64,000 bases of DNA, taken from NCBI RefSeq assembly GCF_000786215.1, contig NZ_JROG01000004.1, forward strand, positions 868,001 to 932,000, given 5' to 3'. The notes beneath the pieces are model-generated. The model was not told the origin of the DNA. It saw only the letters and a list, made by a program, of their open reading frames with translations, and ran no database searches. Both the position numbers and the translations under genes were made by a program. This DNA comes from Sphingomonas sp. 35-24ZXX. GTDB lineage: Bacteria > Pseudomonadota > Alphaproteobacteria > Sphingomonadales > Sphingomonadaceae. This document shows positions 18,577 to 27,951 of this stretch, in pieces. How positions within the stretch are numbered: position 1 is the first letter of the stretch; every line of letters begins with the position of its first letter.

Positions 18577-20784
18577 TCATTCGTCCAGCGGCAGCGACAG
18601 GATGAACTGCGCGCCACCTGTGGGCTGGTTGATGGCTTCGATCGTCCCCTGGTGCCGCGCCGCCACCGCGGCGACATAGTTCAGCCCCAGCCCGACGCCC
18701 TTGACCGCCGTTCCGGCACGCTCGCTGGCGAAGCGCTGGAACAGGTACGGCAGGATCGCCGGGTCGATGCCCTTGCCCTCGTCTCGCACCGCGATCCGCA
18801 CCATTCCGCCTGCGATATCGACATGCACCGTCACCTGGCCTCGGTCGGGGCTGTATTTGACCGCATTGTCGATCAGGTTGACGCAGGCGCGGAACAGGCT
18901 TTCGCGTTCGGCCGCGACAAAGGCGCAGTCGCTTTCGTCGGTCACCGTCACCTGCACGCCGCGCTGCTGCGCCACCGGCCAGAGGCTGTCGGCGGCTTCG
19001 CTGGCCAGATCGCTGGCGATCACCGGTTCGGGCTCGAACGGCCGTTCCTGCATCCGCGCGAGATCGACGAAATTGTCGGCGAGGGTGAGCGTCTGGCGCG
19101 CATGCCGGGCGATCCGTGTGCGGTCGATCTCACCGCCCTGCTGCCCGACCAGCGCCAGAATCGCCGCCTGCGGCGCGCGCATGTCGTGCGAGAGCAATTG
19201 CAGCATCCGCTCGCGTTCTGCCCTGGCTTCGGCGATCTCGGTGATGTCGGTCAGATAGTCGATATGGCCGCGAAGGCTGCCATCAGCGCTGACGATCGCC
19301 GCACGCCGCAGCACGAAGCTGCGCCGGTCGCGCGTCTCGAACTCCATATGCCGATGCGCCGGATCGGCGAGATAGGCGGCCAGTCCAGACGATACCGCCG
19401 GCAGGGCCATGCTGGCCAGCAGCGCAGCTGCGTCTTTGCCCGCCAGATCGCTGCCGAAGGCTGTATCGGCAGCGGCGTTGGTCAGCACGATCTGCCCGCT
19501 CATGTCGCTGACCAGGGCAGGATCGGGCAGCCCGGCGAGGGTGTCGCCGACAAAGCGCTTGAGATCGCGCAGCTGGTCGATCGCCCCTGCCAGCTGTCCC
19601 GCCTGCCGGGTGACATGATCGGTATCGGCAGGCCCGGGGCCGCCCAGGGGCAGGGCCTCCTCGCGCTCCAGCGCCGCGAGCTCGCTTGCCATATAGTCGC
19701 TGGTTGCCTGCAGCCTGCGCCAGCCCCACAGCGGATAGACAAGGGCAAGGCCGAGCATCGCCGGGCCGGGGGCGATCCACAGATCAAAGGCCAGCGCGGT
19801 GATGCTGATCACCAGCACGGCCGCCGCGAGCGCCAGCACCAGAAGATTGACGGCGCGCGGCCTGAGCCGCCAGAAGGCGATCAGCAGGATCCACGCCGGG
19901 GAGAGGGTGAAGGCCAGCGCGGCAAGCGCATGCGGCTGGCGCACCCAATGCCGGCTGGAGCGCGCATTGGCGATATTGGCATTGATCTCGACTCCGGGCA
20001 TGTTGCCGCCATCCGCAACCGGAACGGGATAGCGATCGCCCAGGCCTTGCGCGGTCATGCCGATCAGCACCCGGCGCCCGGTGATCAGCGCCGCGGGCAC
20101 CTCACCGCGCAGCACGCTGCTGAACGACACGGTGGCAAAGCCTTCCGGCGGCACGAAACGCAGCCGCTGGGGCTGCAGGCAGGATGGCCCATCGGCTGGG
20201 TCGGCGCCCAATGTCATCAGATGGGGCTCGGGTCCCGTGGCGGGGTCGGGTTCGAAACACAGCAAGGCAGAACGGACGGTGCCGTCCGCATCGATCGGCG
20301 TGTTGGCATGGCCGGTGCCGGCAGCAGCCCTTGCCAGGAGCGGTGCCGGGTCGAGCCTGTCGAACGCCTTGCCATTGCGGCCCGGCTGCACGAACTGCAT
20401 GGGAAGATGGACACGCCCCGATCGTTGCAGCGCCGCCGCCAGCGCAGCATCATCGGCCGACGGCTCCGACAGCAAGAGGTCCAGCGTCACCGAGGCGGCC
20501 CGCGCGTCTGTCAGCCGATCGATCAGCTGCGCATGCAGGCCGCGCGGCCAGGGCCAGCGTCCCAGCGCGGCCAGGCTGGGCTCGTCGATAGCGATGATCA
20601 GAATGTCGGAGTCGGCTTCCGCAGGCGCAATGCGCATAGCGGCATCATAGAGCAGGTCGTCGGCGGGCCGGGTCCATTGGCCAAGGACCGCGGCCGTCAG
20701 GATCGCCGTGGCCAGCGCCGCAACCCAGGCCCATTCGATGCGGAAACGGCGTCGCAGGGCCGCCGCGCCGCTCCGGTCATTCAT
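18577..20784 (-). CDS. CHASE2-domain sensor histidine kinase
   Basis: This large membrane sensor kinase (735-738 residues) starts with a transmembrane helix. An extracytoplasmic CHASE2 domain follows (about 35-275, with DDLLYDAAMR, IIAIDEPSLAALGRWPWPR and RRVLIGMTAQGLGDRYPVP). Three more helices (LAALAFTLSPAWILLIAFWR and others), a PAS-like region and a HisKA domain (QLLSHDMRAPQAAILALVGQ) come next, then an HATPase with NLIDNAVKYSP and GVGLGLNYVAAVA. It is third in the minus-strand unit after a response regulator and a FecR/LysM gene. Its start overlaps the FecR gene by 8 bp, or 17 bp if the upstream ATG is used. Confidence 0.92.
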   Translation of the reverse strand: MNDRSGAAALRRRFRIEWAWVAALATAILTAAVLGQWTRPADDLLYDAAMRIAPAEADSDILIIAIDEPSLAALGRWPWPRGLHAQLIDRLTDARAASVTLDLLLSEPSADDAALAAALQRSGRVHLPMQFVQPGRNGKAFDRLDPAPLLARAAAGTGHANTPIDADGTVRSALLCFEPDPATGPEPHLMTLGADPADGPSCLQPQRLRFVPPEGFATVSFSSVLRGEVPAALITGRRVLIGMTAQGLGDRYPVPVADGGNMPGVEINANIANARSSRHWVRQPHALAALAFTLSPAWILLIAFWRLRPRAVNLLVLALAAAVLVISITALAFDLWIAPGPAMLGLALVYPLWGWRRLQATSDYMASELAALEREEALPLGGPGPADTDHVTRQAGQLAGAIDQLRDLKRFVGDTLAGLPDPALVSDMSGQIVLTNAAADTAFGSDLAGKDAAALLASMALPAVSSGLAAYLADPAHRHMEFETRDRRSFVLRRAAIVSADGSLRGHIDYLTDITEIAEARAERERMLQLLSHDMRAPQAAILALVGQQGGEIDRTRIARHARQTLTLADNFVDLARMQERPFEPEPVIASDLASEAADSLWPVAQQRGVQVTVTDESDCAFVAAERESLFRACVNLIDNAVKYSPDRGQVTVHVDIAGGMVRIAVRDEGKGIDPAILPYLFQRFASERAGTAVKGVGLGLNYVAAVAARHQGTIEAINQPTGGAQFILSLPLDE

Positions 20785-22111
20785 CGAGGGCAAAGCTCTC
20801 GAACTGCGACCATTCGGTGTCGATTTCCTCGGCGCTGTGCGTGGTGGTGCCCACCCGCCACTGATAGCGGCCCGGTGGCAGGTCGCTCAGCACGATAGAC
20901 GATCCCGATAGCCCGGCCTCGTCGACGATGAACACCGCGCTGTCGGCACTGCGCAGCTGGAACCGGTAGCGCCGCACGCCTTCACCACTGCCCGTCCAGC
21001 GGAAGACATAGCCCTCTTCGCCCGCCACCGCGCCCTGGGTCGCGGTCGCCAGCCGGCGGCGGAACGCCACCGTGCCGGGCACGCCCTCAAGACCGGAGAC
21101 GGCAATCGCGGTGAACCGGGCGAAATAGTTGCCGTTGGGGAGCGCCGCGAGCGTGAAGTCCGGTGCGCTGGCATCCACATCCTCGACGACATCGACAAAG
21201 CCGCTGTCGCGCGCGATCAGCAGCCGATAGCGCGCCGCGCCGGGCATGGCCTCGACGGCGAATGACAGCGCCGGCGCGCGCTGCACCCCGCTGCCGCTGG
21301 TCACGACAGGGGCCGGCAGCAACGGTTCCACCGCGATGCCGCCCGTGCGGCCGATCACGGCGCCGAACTCGGGTGCCAGCCGCGTTTCCTTGGCGACCTC
21401 GCCGGCGGTGATGCCGATCCCGCCCTCAATCAGCTCGGCGCGCGCGGTGGCCGTGGCAGCGTCATAATGGCTGCGGAAGTCGGTGCCGCGCACCGCGGAG
21501 ACCGCGATCGGGTTGCGCAGGCGAAAGCGGTCGTCGCGATTGCGAAACGGGGTGACGCGGCTGCGCACCGACCCGCTTTCCAGCGCCAGATCATAGTCGA
21601 TGCTGTCGGTGATCAGCAGCTTGCGCAGCCGTGCAATCCTCAGCGCGCTGTTCGAGGGCAGGGTGATCACCGATCCGTCGGTCAGTGCCAGCGAGAGCGA
21701 CGAGGCAGGGCCGGTCGAGACCCTGGCGCCTTCGCCCAAGGCCTGGCCCATGGTCACCGCGCGCGCCGCCTGGCCCGGCAGCACGACCTGTGCTTCGCCG
21801 CGAAAAGCGGCGACGGTTGCGGTCGCGGGGCGGGATTTCAGCAGCCGGATCGGCAGCGAAAGGCTGCTCGCCACCGGCAACCGGTGCGGATCGGCGACAC
21901 GGTTGAGCCTTTGGACCTGTTTCCAGTCGGTTTGGCGGACAAGATAGGCCCGCGCCAGGCTGATCAGCGTATCCCCCTTGCGCACGGTATAGACGATCGC
22001 GTCATCGGTGCGCTCCGCCTGCGCGCGGGCGGATTGGGGTACGGCCAGGATGCCTGCGAACGCCATCGCCAGCAGCATCAGCCATGAAATCGGCGTGGCA
22101 CGCAGGGTCAT
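20777..22111 (-). CDS. LysM/FecR-domain periplasmic protein
   Basis: This 444-residue secreted protein has a signal peptide ending SARAQA, a LysM domain (VYTVRKGDTLISLARAYLVR, about 40-85), and a FecR domain (about 105-230) with GEGARVSTGPASSLSLALTD and NPIAVSAVRGTDFRSHYDA. Fibronectin-like repeats follow, with PALSFAVEAMPGAARYRLLI and YVFRWTGSGEGVRRYRFQLR. LysM suggests peptidoglycan binding, and FecR domains transmit envelope signals. Position between a response regulator and a CHASE2 kinase suggests it is the periplasmic input partner of that kinase, which is inference. The start overlaps the regulator's stop by 4 bp. Confidence 0.85.
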   Translation of the reverse strand: MTLRATPISWLMLLAMAFAGILAVPQSARAQAERTDDAIVYTVRKGDTLISLARAYLVRQTDWKQVQRLNRVADPHRLPVASSLSLPIRLLKSRPATATVAAFRGEAQVVLPGQAARAVTMGQALGEGARVSTGPASSLSLALTDGSVITLPSNSALRIARLRKLLITDSIDYDLALESGSVRSRVTPFRNRDDRFRLRNPIAVSAVRGTDFRSHYDAATATARAELIEGGIGITAGEVAKETRLAPEFGAVIGRTGGIAVEPLLPAPVVTSGSGVQRAPALSFAVEAMPGAARYRLLIARDSGFVDVVEDVDASAPDFTLAALPNGNYFARFTAIAVSGLEGVPGTVAFRRRLATATQGAVAGEEGYVFRWTGSGEGVRRYRFQLRSADSAVFIVDEAGLSGSSIVLSDLPPGRYQWRVGTTTHSAEEIDTEWSQFESFALDE

Positions 22112-22821
22112 TCGGTGGCAGCTTGGTCCTTGGCCGGATCGATGGTTTCCAGGCGATAGCCATAGCCGAAAACCGTGAAGATGCGATAGCCGTTCTCGGG
22201 CTTCAGCGCGAGCTTGGAGCGGACGCGCGAGATGTGCATGTCCAGCGTGCGCGTCGCAAGATCGGCGCTCGTCCGCCAGATCGTCTCCATGATATAGGCG
22301 CGCGACAAGGTGCGGTCGCGGTTGCGGAACAGCAGGTCGGCCAGCTCGAATTCCTTGGCGGTGAGCACGATTTCCTCGCCCTGATGCCGGATGGTCTGGG
22401 CCATGCGGTCGAGCCGATAGGCGCCATATTCCGCGACCTTGTCGGTGCTTGCGCCGCCGCTGGTCCGGCGCAGCACGGCAGCAATCCGCGCGGCGATCAC
22501 GCCTTCCTCTTCGGGCTTGCAGATATAATCGTCGGCACCGGCGTTCAGCGCATCGGTGACGTCGCGCTTGGCGGTGCGCGCGGTAAGCATGATGACCGGT
22601 GGCGGCGTTTCGATGGTGGTCTGCATCCACTGGATGACCTGCAGTCCGGTCTTGCCGGGCATGTTCCAGTCGAGCATCACCAGATCGAACGTGTCACGCA
22701 ACAGGGCAGACGAGAGCCTGTCTCCGTCGTTGAACTTGGCACAGATATGCCCCATGCCAATGACAACGTTTTCAAGAAAGTTCAGACTGGTGCTGTCATC
22801 ATCAGCGATCGCGATGCGCAT
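22108..22821 (-). CDS. OmpR-family response regulator
   Basis: This 237-residue regulator has a receiver domain (1-120) with the acidic pocket ADDD at 6-9, the phospho-acceptor Asp51 in VMLDWNMPGKTG, and LTARTAKRDVTDAL. Its winged-helix DNA-binding domain covers about 140-230 and includes LTAKEFELADLLFRNRDRTL, TRTLDMHISRVRSKLALKPE and FGYGYRLE. The frame is open 120 codons upstream, but MRIAIADDDST is the natural start. It leads an operon with the FecR/LysM protein and the CHASE2 kinase, its probable cognate kinase. Confidence 0.93.
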   Translation of the reverse strand: MRIAIADDDSTSLNFLENVVIGMGHICAKFNDGDRLSSALLRDTFDLVMLDWNMPGKTGLQVIQWMQTTIETPPPVIMLTARTAKRDVTDALNAGADDYICKPEEEGVIAARIAAVLRRTSGGASTDKVAEYGAYRLDRMAQTIRHQGEEIVLTAKEFELADLLFRNRDRTLSRAYIMETIWRTSADLATRTLDMHISRVRSKLALKPENGYRIFTVFGYGYRLETIDPAKDQAATE

Positions 22822-23012
22822 TAAGTTCCCCCGACTTGCGCCCCGGTTGGCTTTAACCCTTGTTAACCAGTCAAATGCCTGTTTCCGCTGTGGTTGGCGA
22901 GTCCCCCTGAACGTGTTTTTACATTGCTTTACATTAGTCGGCGCAATCGTGGTGCGGTTGCCCGCCCGTCGGACATACGCTAGTCGCGCGCTTTCCCTGA
23001 ATTGAGGACCCG

Positions 23013-24515
23013 ATGATCTCCAGCAGCATTCACCTTGAGCAGCTTTGCGCCGACCTGGGCTTTGCCCTGCCGCAAGGGACCATTGCCGTGTCCAGCCCGG
23101 TCGATGGCATGGCTGTCGCAGGGTTCGATCCCGCAGACGATGGCAAGGTCGCACAGGTGGCCGCACGCGCGGCGCAGGCATTCCACCAGTGGCGCTGCGT
23201 CCCGGCTCCGCGCCGCGGAGAGCTGGTCCGCCAGCTCGGCATGGCGCTGCGCGAGCACAAGCAGGATCTGGGCATGCTGGTCACGCTCGATTGCGGCAAG
23301 CCCCTGTCCGAAGGGCTGGGCGAGGTGCAGGAGATGATCGATATCTGCGACTTCGCGGTGGGCCTGTCGCGCCAGCTGCATGGCCTGACCATCGCCAGCG
23401 AACGCCCGGGCCACCGGATGAGCGAGACCTGGCACCCGTTGGGGCCGGTGGCGATCATCACCGCGTTCAACTTCCCCGTCGCGGTCTGGGCCTGGAACGC
23501 CGCGCTGGCGCTGGTCTGCGGCGACAGCGTGGTGTGGAAGCCATCGGAAAAGACGCCGCTGACCGCGCTGGCGGTGCAGGCATTGTTCGACCGCGTTGCA
23601 GCGCAATTCGGCTCCGATGCCCCCGAGGGGCTGTCGCAGCTGGTGCTGGGCGATGCCGCGACCGGCGCTGCGCTTGTTGGCGATCCCGCCATCGCGCTCG
23701 TGTCCGCGACCGGAAGCACCGCGATGGGGCGCATCGTCGGCCAGGCGGCGGCGAAGCGCTTTGCGCGCAGCCTGCTCGAACTCGGCGGCAACAACGCGAC
23801 GATCGTCGCACCCTGCGCCGACATGGATCTGGCGCTCAGCGGCTGCGCCTTCGGCTTCATGGGAACGACCGGTCAGCGGTGCACGTCCCTGCGGCGGCTG
23901 TTCGTCCACGCTTCGATCTACGACAGCTTTGTGCCCCGGATCATCTCGGCGGCGGCGCGGCTGCCGATCGGCGATCCGCGCGATGCTGCGACGCTGGCCG
24001 GTCCGCTGATCGACGAAGCGGCGTTTGCCGCGATGCAGGCGGCCCTGGCGGATGCCCGGGCGCTGGGAGCCACAGTGCACGGGGGTGAGCGGATCGAAGG
24101 GCCGGGGCAGGGGGTTTATGTTCGCCCGGCGGTGGTCGAGATGCCTTCGCAGACCGGCCCGATGCTGCGCGAAACCTTCGCGCCGATCCTCTATTGCCTG
24201 CGCTACGACACATTGGAGGAAGCGATCGCGCTCAACAACGCTGCTGCGCAGGGCCTGTCGTCCTCGATCTTCACCAATGATCTGCGCGAGGCGGAGGCCT
24301 TTGTGGCGGCGGCAGGCAGCGATTGCGGCATCGCCAACGTCAACATCGGCACGTCGGGTGCGGAAATCGGCGGCGCATTCGGCGGCGAGAAGGAAACCGG
24401 CGGTGGCCGCGAGTCCGGATCGGACAGCTGGAAGGCCTATATGCGGCGCCAGACCAGCACGGTGAACTATTCGCGCGCGCTGCCGCTGGCGCAGGGGGTC
24501 AAGTTCGAGCTGTAA
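23013..24515 (+). CDS. amaB: Antiquitin-type aldehyde dehydrogenase
   Basis: This 500-residue NAD-dependent aldehyde dehydrogenase is of the ALDH7 (antiquitin, alpha-aminoadipate semialdehyde dehydrogenase) family. The nucleophile is Cys290 in GTTGQRCTS, and the general base is Glu256 in LLELGGNNAT. The family hallmark near the C-terminus is NIGTSGAEIGGAFGGEKETG followed by GRESGSDSWKAYMRRQT. Family members oxidise alpha-aminoadipate semialdehyde in lysine catabolism; the symbol is given on family grounds. It is a single gene divergent from the response regulator, with TGAGG ahead of the ATG. Confidence 0.9.
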   Translation: MISSSIHLEQLCADLGFALPQGTIAVSSPVDGMAVAGFDPADDGKVAQVAARAAQAFHQWRCVPAPRRGELVRQLGMALREHKQDLGMLVTLDCGKPLSEGLGEVQEMIDICDFAVGLSRQLHGLTIASERPGHRMSETWHPLGPVAIITAFNFPVAVWAWNAALALVCGDSVVWKPSEKTPLTALAVQALFDRVAAQFGSDAPEGLSQLVLGDAATGAALVGDPAIALVSATGSTAMGRIVGQAAAKRFARSLLELGGNNATIVAPCADMDLALSGCAFGFMGTTGQRCTSLRRLFVHASIYDSFVPRIISAAARLPIGDPRDAATLAGPLIDEAAFAAMQAALADARALGATVHGGERIEGPGQGVYVRPAVVEMPSQTGPMLRETFAPILYCLRYDTLEEAIALNNAAAQGLSSSIFTNDLREAEAFVAAAGSDCGIANVNIGTSGAEIGGAFGGEKETGGGRESGSDSWKAYMRRQTSTVNYSRALPLAQGVKFEL

Positions 24516-24522
24516 CGCGGCG

Positions 24523-26163
24523 TCAGTGCGCTCCGCGGTTCAGCGCGACGTGCACCTTGCTGGCCAGTTCGTCGACGCTGTAGGGCTTCACCAGCAGCAC
24601 CACGTCGCTGTCGATCACGCCGTTGTGCAGGATCGCGTTGCGGGTGTAGCCGGTGGTGTAGAGCACCTTGAGGTCGGGGCGGACCTTGCGCAGCCTTTCG
24701 GTCAGCTGCCGCCCGTTCATGCCCGGCATGACGACGTCGGTGAACAGCAGGTCGATGGCCAGGCCATTCTGGATCAGTTGCAGGGCCTTTTCCGGGCTGC
24801 CGACGTCGTGCACGGTAAAGCCGAGCTCGACCATGCTGGCGCGTGCCATCGCGCGGACACCATCATCGTCTTCCACCACCAGCACGACAAGGTCCTGGGG
24901 CGGGGCAAAGCGGATGCTGTCGCGCGAACCGCCCTCCATGGCATCGTCGCCGTCGCCCGATCGGGGCAGATACAGCTTGATCGTCGTGCCCTTGCCCTGT
25001 TCGGAATAGAGGTTGAGGTGCCCGTGCGACTGCTTGAGAAAGCCGTAGACCTGGCTCAGTCCCAGCCCGGTGCCCTTGCCGACATCCTTGGTGGTGAAGA
25101 AGGGATCCAGCGCCCGCGCCTGCACTTCGGGTGCCATGCCGATGCCGGTGTCGCTGATCGCGATCTGGATGTATTCGCCGGGCACCAGATCATCATGCTG
25201 GCGGCAATAGCCTGCATCCAGCACGATATTGGCGGTCTCGATCATCAGTTGCCCGCCATCGGGCATGGCGTCGCGGGCGTTGACGGCGAGGTTGATGATC
25301 GCAGTTTCCAATTGGGTCTGATCGGCATGGCACGGCCAGACCGTCTGATCGAGCTGCATGCTGATCTCGATCTGCTCGCCCAGGGTGCGCTCGAGCAGGG
25401 CATTGACGTTGCCCACCAGCGCGTTGACGTCCAGCCTGCGCGGCGCCAGCGGCTGCTTGCGGGCATAGGCCAGCAGCCGGTGAGTAAGCGAGGCGGCGCG
25501 TTCCGCGGCGGTCGCGGCATTGTCGATATGCGTGACCACCCGGGTGTCGGGCTCTGACCCCAGACGGCGTTTCGCAAGGTCCAGTGATCCGGTAATGATC
25601 GCCAGCATGTTGTTGAAATCGTGCGCGATGCCGCCGGTCAGATGGCCGATGGCGTCGAGCTTTTCCGCCTGGTGCAATCGCGCTTCGGCGGCCTGCCGGT
25701 CGGCAACCTCGGCCTGCAGCTGGCGGGTCCTGGCGACAACAAGATCATCCAGATCGGCATTCAGCCGCGCCAGTTGCTCTGCCACCGCCATGCGGTCGTC
25801 ATGCGCGCGGAAGACGCTTTCGATGATCAGCGCGATCATCAGGCTGGTCAGCAGGAAGAAGGTGGTGGGCAACCAATCCATGTCGTTCGGGCGCGCCATC
25901 GCCACGCTGGGCATGATCAGCAATTCCAGCGCGATAGCGCCCAGCGCAGTGGTCAGCATGGCGGGCCAGAAGCCGGCAAAAAAGGCGGTGATCACGATCC
26001 CGCCGAACAGAGTGATGAAGGGAACGCCGCTGAGATAGGGATCCAGTGCAAGCCTGCCGCCGACGCCGAGCAGGCACGCCCCCATCGCGATGCCGATGCG
26101 GATCGCTGGCGAGCGCCGCGTCATGCGCGCCCATCCGGTAGCGAGGGCCAATCGTTTCATCAT
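24523..26163 (-). CDS. Hybrid histidine kinase with DUF4118-like sensor and receiver
   Basis: The N-terminal third has four transmembrane segments of the KdpD/DUF4118 type (IGIAMGACLLGVGGRLALDP, FITLFGGIVITAFFAGFWPA, LTTALGAIALELLIMP, TTFFLLTSLMIALIIESVF). A coiled coil precedes the HisKA domain with GGIAHDFNNMLAIITGSLDL. The HATPase shows NLAVNARDAMP and GTGLGLSQVYGF. A C-terminal receiver has VVEDDDGVRAMA and Asp in LFTDVVMPGMNG. Alternative starts exist up to 26214; ATG at 26163 was chosen without a clear ribosome-binding site. Such kinases are often self-contained phosphorelay units; no partner regulator adjoins it. Confidence 0.88.
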   Translation of the reverse strand: MMKRLALATGWARMTRRSPAIRIGIAMGACLLGVGGRLALDPYLSGVPFITLFGGIVITAFFAGFWPAMLTTALGAIALELLIMPSVAMARPNDMDWLPTTFFLLTSLMIALIIESVFRAHDDRMAVAEQLARLNADLDDLVVARTRQLQAEVADRQAAEARLHQAEKLDAIGHLTGGIAHDFNNMLAIITGSLDLAKRRLGSEPDTRVVTHIDNAATAAERAASLTHRLLAYARKQPLAPRRLDVNALVGNVNALLERTLGEQIEISMQLDQTVWPCHADQTQLETAIINLAVNARDAMPDGGQLMIETANIVLDAGYCRQHDDLVPGEYIQIAISDTGIGMAPEVQARALDPFFTTKDVGKGTGLGLSQVYGFLKQSHGHLNLYSEQGKGTTIKLYLPRSGDGDDAMEGGSRDSIRFAPPQDLVVLVVEDDDGVRAMARASMVELGFTVHDVGSPEKALQLIQNGLAIDLLFTDVVMPGMNGRQLTERLRKVRPDLKVLYTTGYTRNAILHNGVIDSDVVLLVKPYSVDELASKVHVALNRGAH

Positions 26164-26289
26164 GGAGGGTGTTTCCGTTCGGAATGCCCGACCCTGATAA
26201 ACCTGTTCCATCATCTGACGCAAACTTATGTTGGGATCGCAAAGCTTTGCGCGATGGAGCCCACATTTCCGCGGATTTTGGCCTTGCGC

Positions 26290-27429
26290 TCAGCGATGCT
26301 CGTCTTGCGCTGACCGGGCGCCATGGCCCAGCGCCAGATAGCTGTCCGACTGCATTTCCATCAGCCGCGAGATCGTGCGGTCGAATTCGAACCGGCCGTC
26401 GCCACTCGCATACAGGTCGGCAGGCTCCGCATCGGCAGACGCGATCAGCTTCACCTTCATCTCGTACAGCGCATCGATCAATGTCACGAAGCGCGCCGCC
26501 TCGTTGCGGTTTTCCGGCCCCAGCTGCGGAATGCCGACCAGGAAAACGGTGTGATAGCGTCGTGCGATGGCCAGATAATCGGGCGCGCCGCGCGCCTCGG
26601 TGCACAGTTTCTTGAACGAGAAGACGGCCACGCCCTTCAGCGACTTGGGGGCATGAACCGACCGCCCGCCGCTGACCGGGATATCCGCCGATGGCACATG
26701 CGCGGCATCGTCCGGCGAATAATCGGTCATCCGGAAGAACGCCTCGCGCAACGCGGCGGTGGCCGCCGGACCGTTGGGCACGTGCCAGGTATCGGTGCCC
26801 GACAGGCGCTCCAGCCGGTAATCGACCGGACCGTTGAGCGACAGGACGTCGAGCCGCTGCTTGATCAGCGCGATGAACGGCAGGAAATGCTCGCGATTGA
26901 GGCCGTCCTTGTACAGATCGTCGGGCGGGCGGTTGGACGTCGTGACGATCGTCACGCCCGCCTCGATGATCGCGGTGAACAGGCGCGACATGATCATCGC
27001 ATCGGCGCTGTTGTTGACGACCATCTCGTCGAACGCGATCAGACGGTAATTGTCGCTGAACTGGCGCGCAACCGGGGGGATCGGGTCACCCTGCATCTTG
27101 TCGCGCTCGATGCGCAGCCGGGCATGGATGTCCTGCATGAACTCGTGGAAATGGACACGGACCTTGCGGTTGATGCCGACCGATTCATAGAACAGGTCCA
27201 TCAGCATCGACTTGCCGCGGCCGACCCCGCCGAACATGTAGAGCCCGCGCACCGGTTGCGGCTGGGGCTGCATCGCCATCAGCCGCCACAACAGGCTTCC
27301 GCGCGGAGGGACGGCCTCGAGCGCGTCCTGCATCGCCTGCAGCCGGACTGCGGCGGCGCGCTGATCGGCATCGGCTCGCAGCTCTCCGGCGCTGACCAGC
27401 GCCTCGTAGCGGGCGAGCGTCCCGGTCAA
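26290..27429 (-). CDS. zapE: Cell division protein ZapE (AFG1-like ATPase)
   Basis: This 379-residue AFG1/ZapE ATPase is thought to act at the Z-ring and in membrane-protein quality control. Walker A is GGVGRGKS at about 67-74, and VRVHFHEFMQDIHARL is a family signature. Walker B is RLIAFDEMVVNN, with the sensor segment VTIVTTSNRPPDDLY. The start appears to be a TTG at 27429 whose last bases overlap the thioesterase stop (TTGA), so translation may depend on coupling. The frame continues upstream over the thioesterase gene without family similarity. Confidence 0.9.
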   Translation of the reverse strand: MTGTLARYEALVSAGELRADADQRAAAVRLQAMQDALEAVPPRGSLLWRLMAMQPQPQPVRGLYMFGGVGRGKSMLMDLFYESVGINRKVRVHFHEFMQDIHARLRIERDKMQGDPIPPVARQFSDNYRLIAFDEMVVNNSADAMIMSRLFTAIIEAGVTIVTTSNRPPDDLYKDGLNREHFLPFIALIKQRLDVLSLNGPVDYRLERLSGTDTWHVPNGPAATAALREAFFRMTDYSPDDAAHVPSADIPVSGGRSVHAPKSLKGVAVFSFKKLCTEARGAPDYLAIARRYHTVFLVGIPQLGPENRNEAARFVTLIDALYEMKVKLIASADAEPADLYASGDGRFEFDRTISRLMEMQSDSYLALGHGARSAQDEHR

Positions 27430-27908
27430 GCCTTGGGGCTCCTCGGCGCAGGCGTCTTGCGGATCGTTCCGGTAAAGGCGCACACCGTCTCGCCCTGCTG
27501 CTTGACCAGCCCCCGCAGGAACAGCAGGCGTCCGGTTTCGCGGATGATCTCGACCTCGGCATCCAGCGGAATGCCGACCTTGCCCGCCCCGACGAAATGG
27601 CTTCCCAGCTCCAACGTGACCGCCGGGCCGTGGCGCAGCGACCCGTTGAGCCGTGCGCAGACGAAGAGCGCAATATCGACCTGGGTCAGGATCGCGCCGC
27701 CATGAACGTTGTTGGCCAGATTGCCCTGCAGATGCCCCGGTTCGGTGCGAACGACGACGGTGCCGTCGGCGCGCTTCATCACCCACATCGGGCCCAAGGT
27801 GCTGTTGTAGCGATTGTCCTCGCGCAAGGCCCAGCGCATCCAGCCCGGACGATCGGGGTCCGGGCCAAAAGCGAAATCATCGGGCAGTTGAAGAGTTTGC
27901 GCGTCCAC
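27426..27908 (-). CDS. PaaI-family hotdog thioesterase
   Basis: This 160-residue protein has the hotdog core with NVHGGAILTQVDIALFVCAR, which contains the HGG motif and the following acidic residue typical of PaaI-type thioesterases. It continues with TLELGSHFVGAGKVGIPLDAEV and GRLLFLRGLVKQQGETVCAF. It likely hydrolyses an acyl-CoA; the substrate is unknown. The start is a GTG at 27908 without an obvious Shine-Dalgarno sequence. It lies between sdhB, 43 bp upstream, and zapE, which it overlaps by 4 bp, so the three probably form one transcript. Confidence 0.85.
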   Translation of the reverse strand: MDAQTLQLPDDFAFGPDPDRPGWMRWALREDNRYNSTLGPMWVMKRADGTVVVRTEPGHLQGNLANNVHGGAILTQVDIALFVCARLNGSLRHGPAVTLELGSHFVGAGKVGIPLDAEVEIIRETGRLLFLRGLVKQQGETVCAFTGTIRKTPAPRSPKA

Positions 27909-27951
27909 CGGCGGGATGGTTATCGAACGGGTCCGTCAGCCTTGCGGCCGA

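Noticed and set aside
18652-20898. 748-codon plus-strand open frame over the CHASE2 kinase
   Set aside because: The minus strand encodes a complete sensor kinase there; the plus-strand translation is Arg/Gly/His-rich with no domain.
22853-22867. TTAA-CCCTTG-TTAA resembling a CtrA site upstream of the response regulator
   Set aside because: The spacing is six bases rather than the seven of the CtrA consensus, and there is no supporting context.
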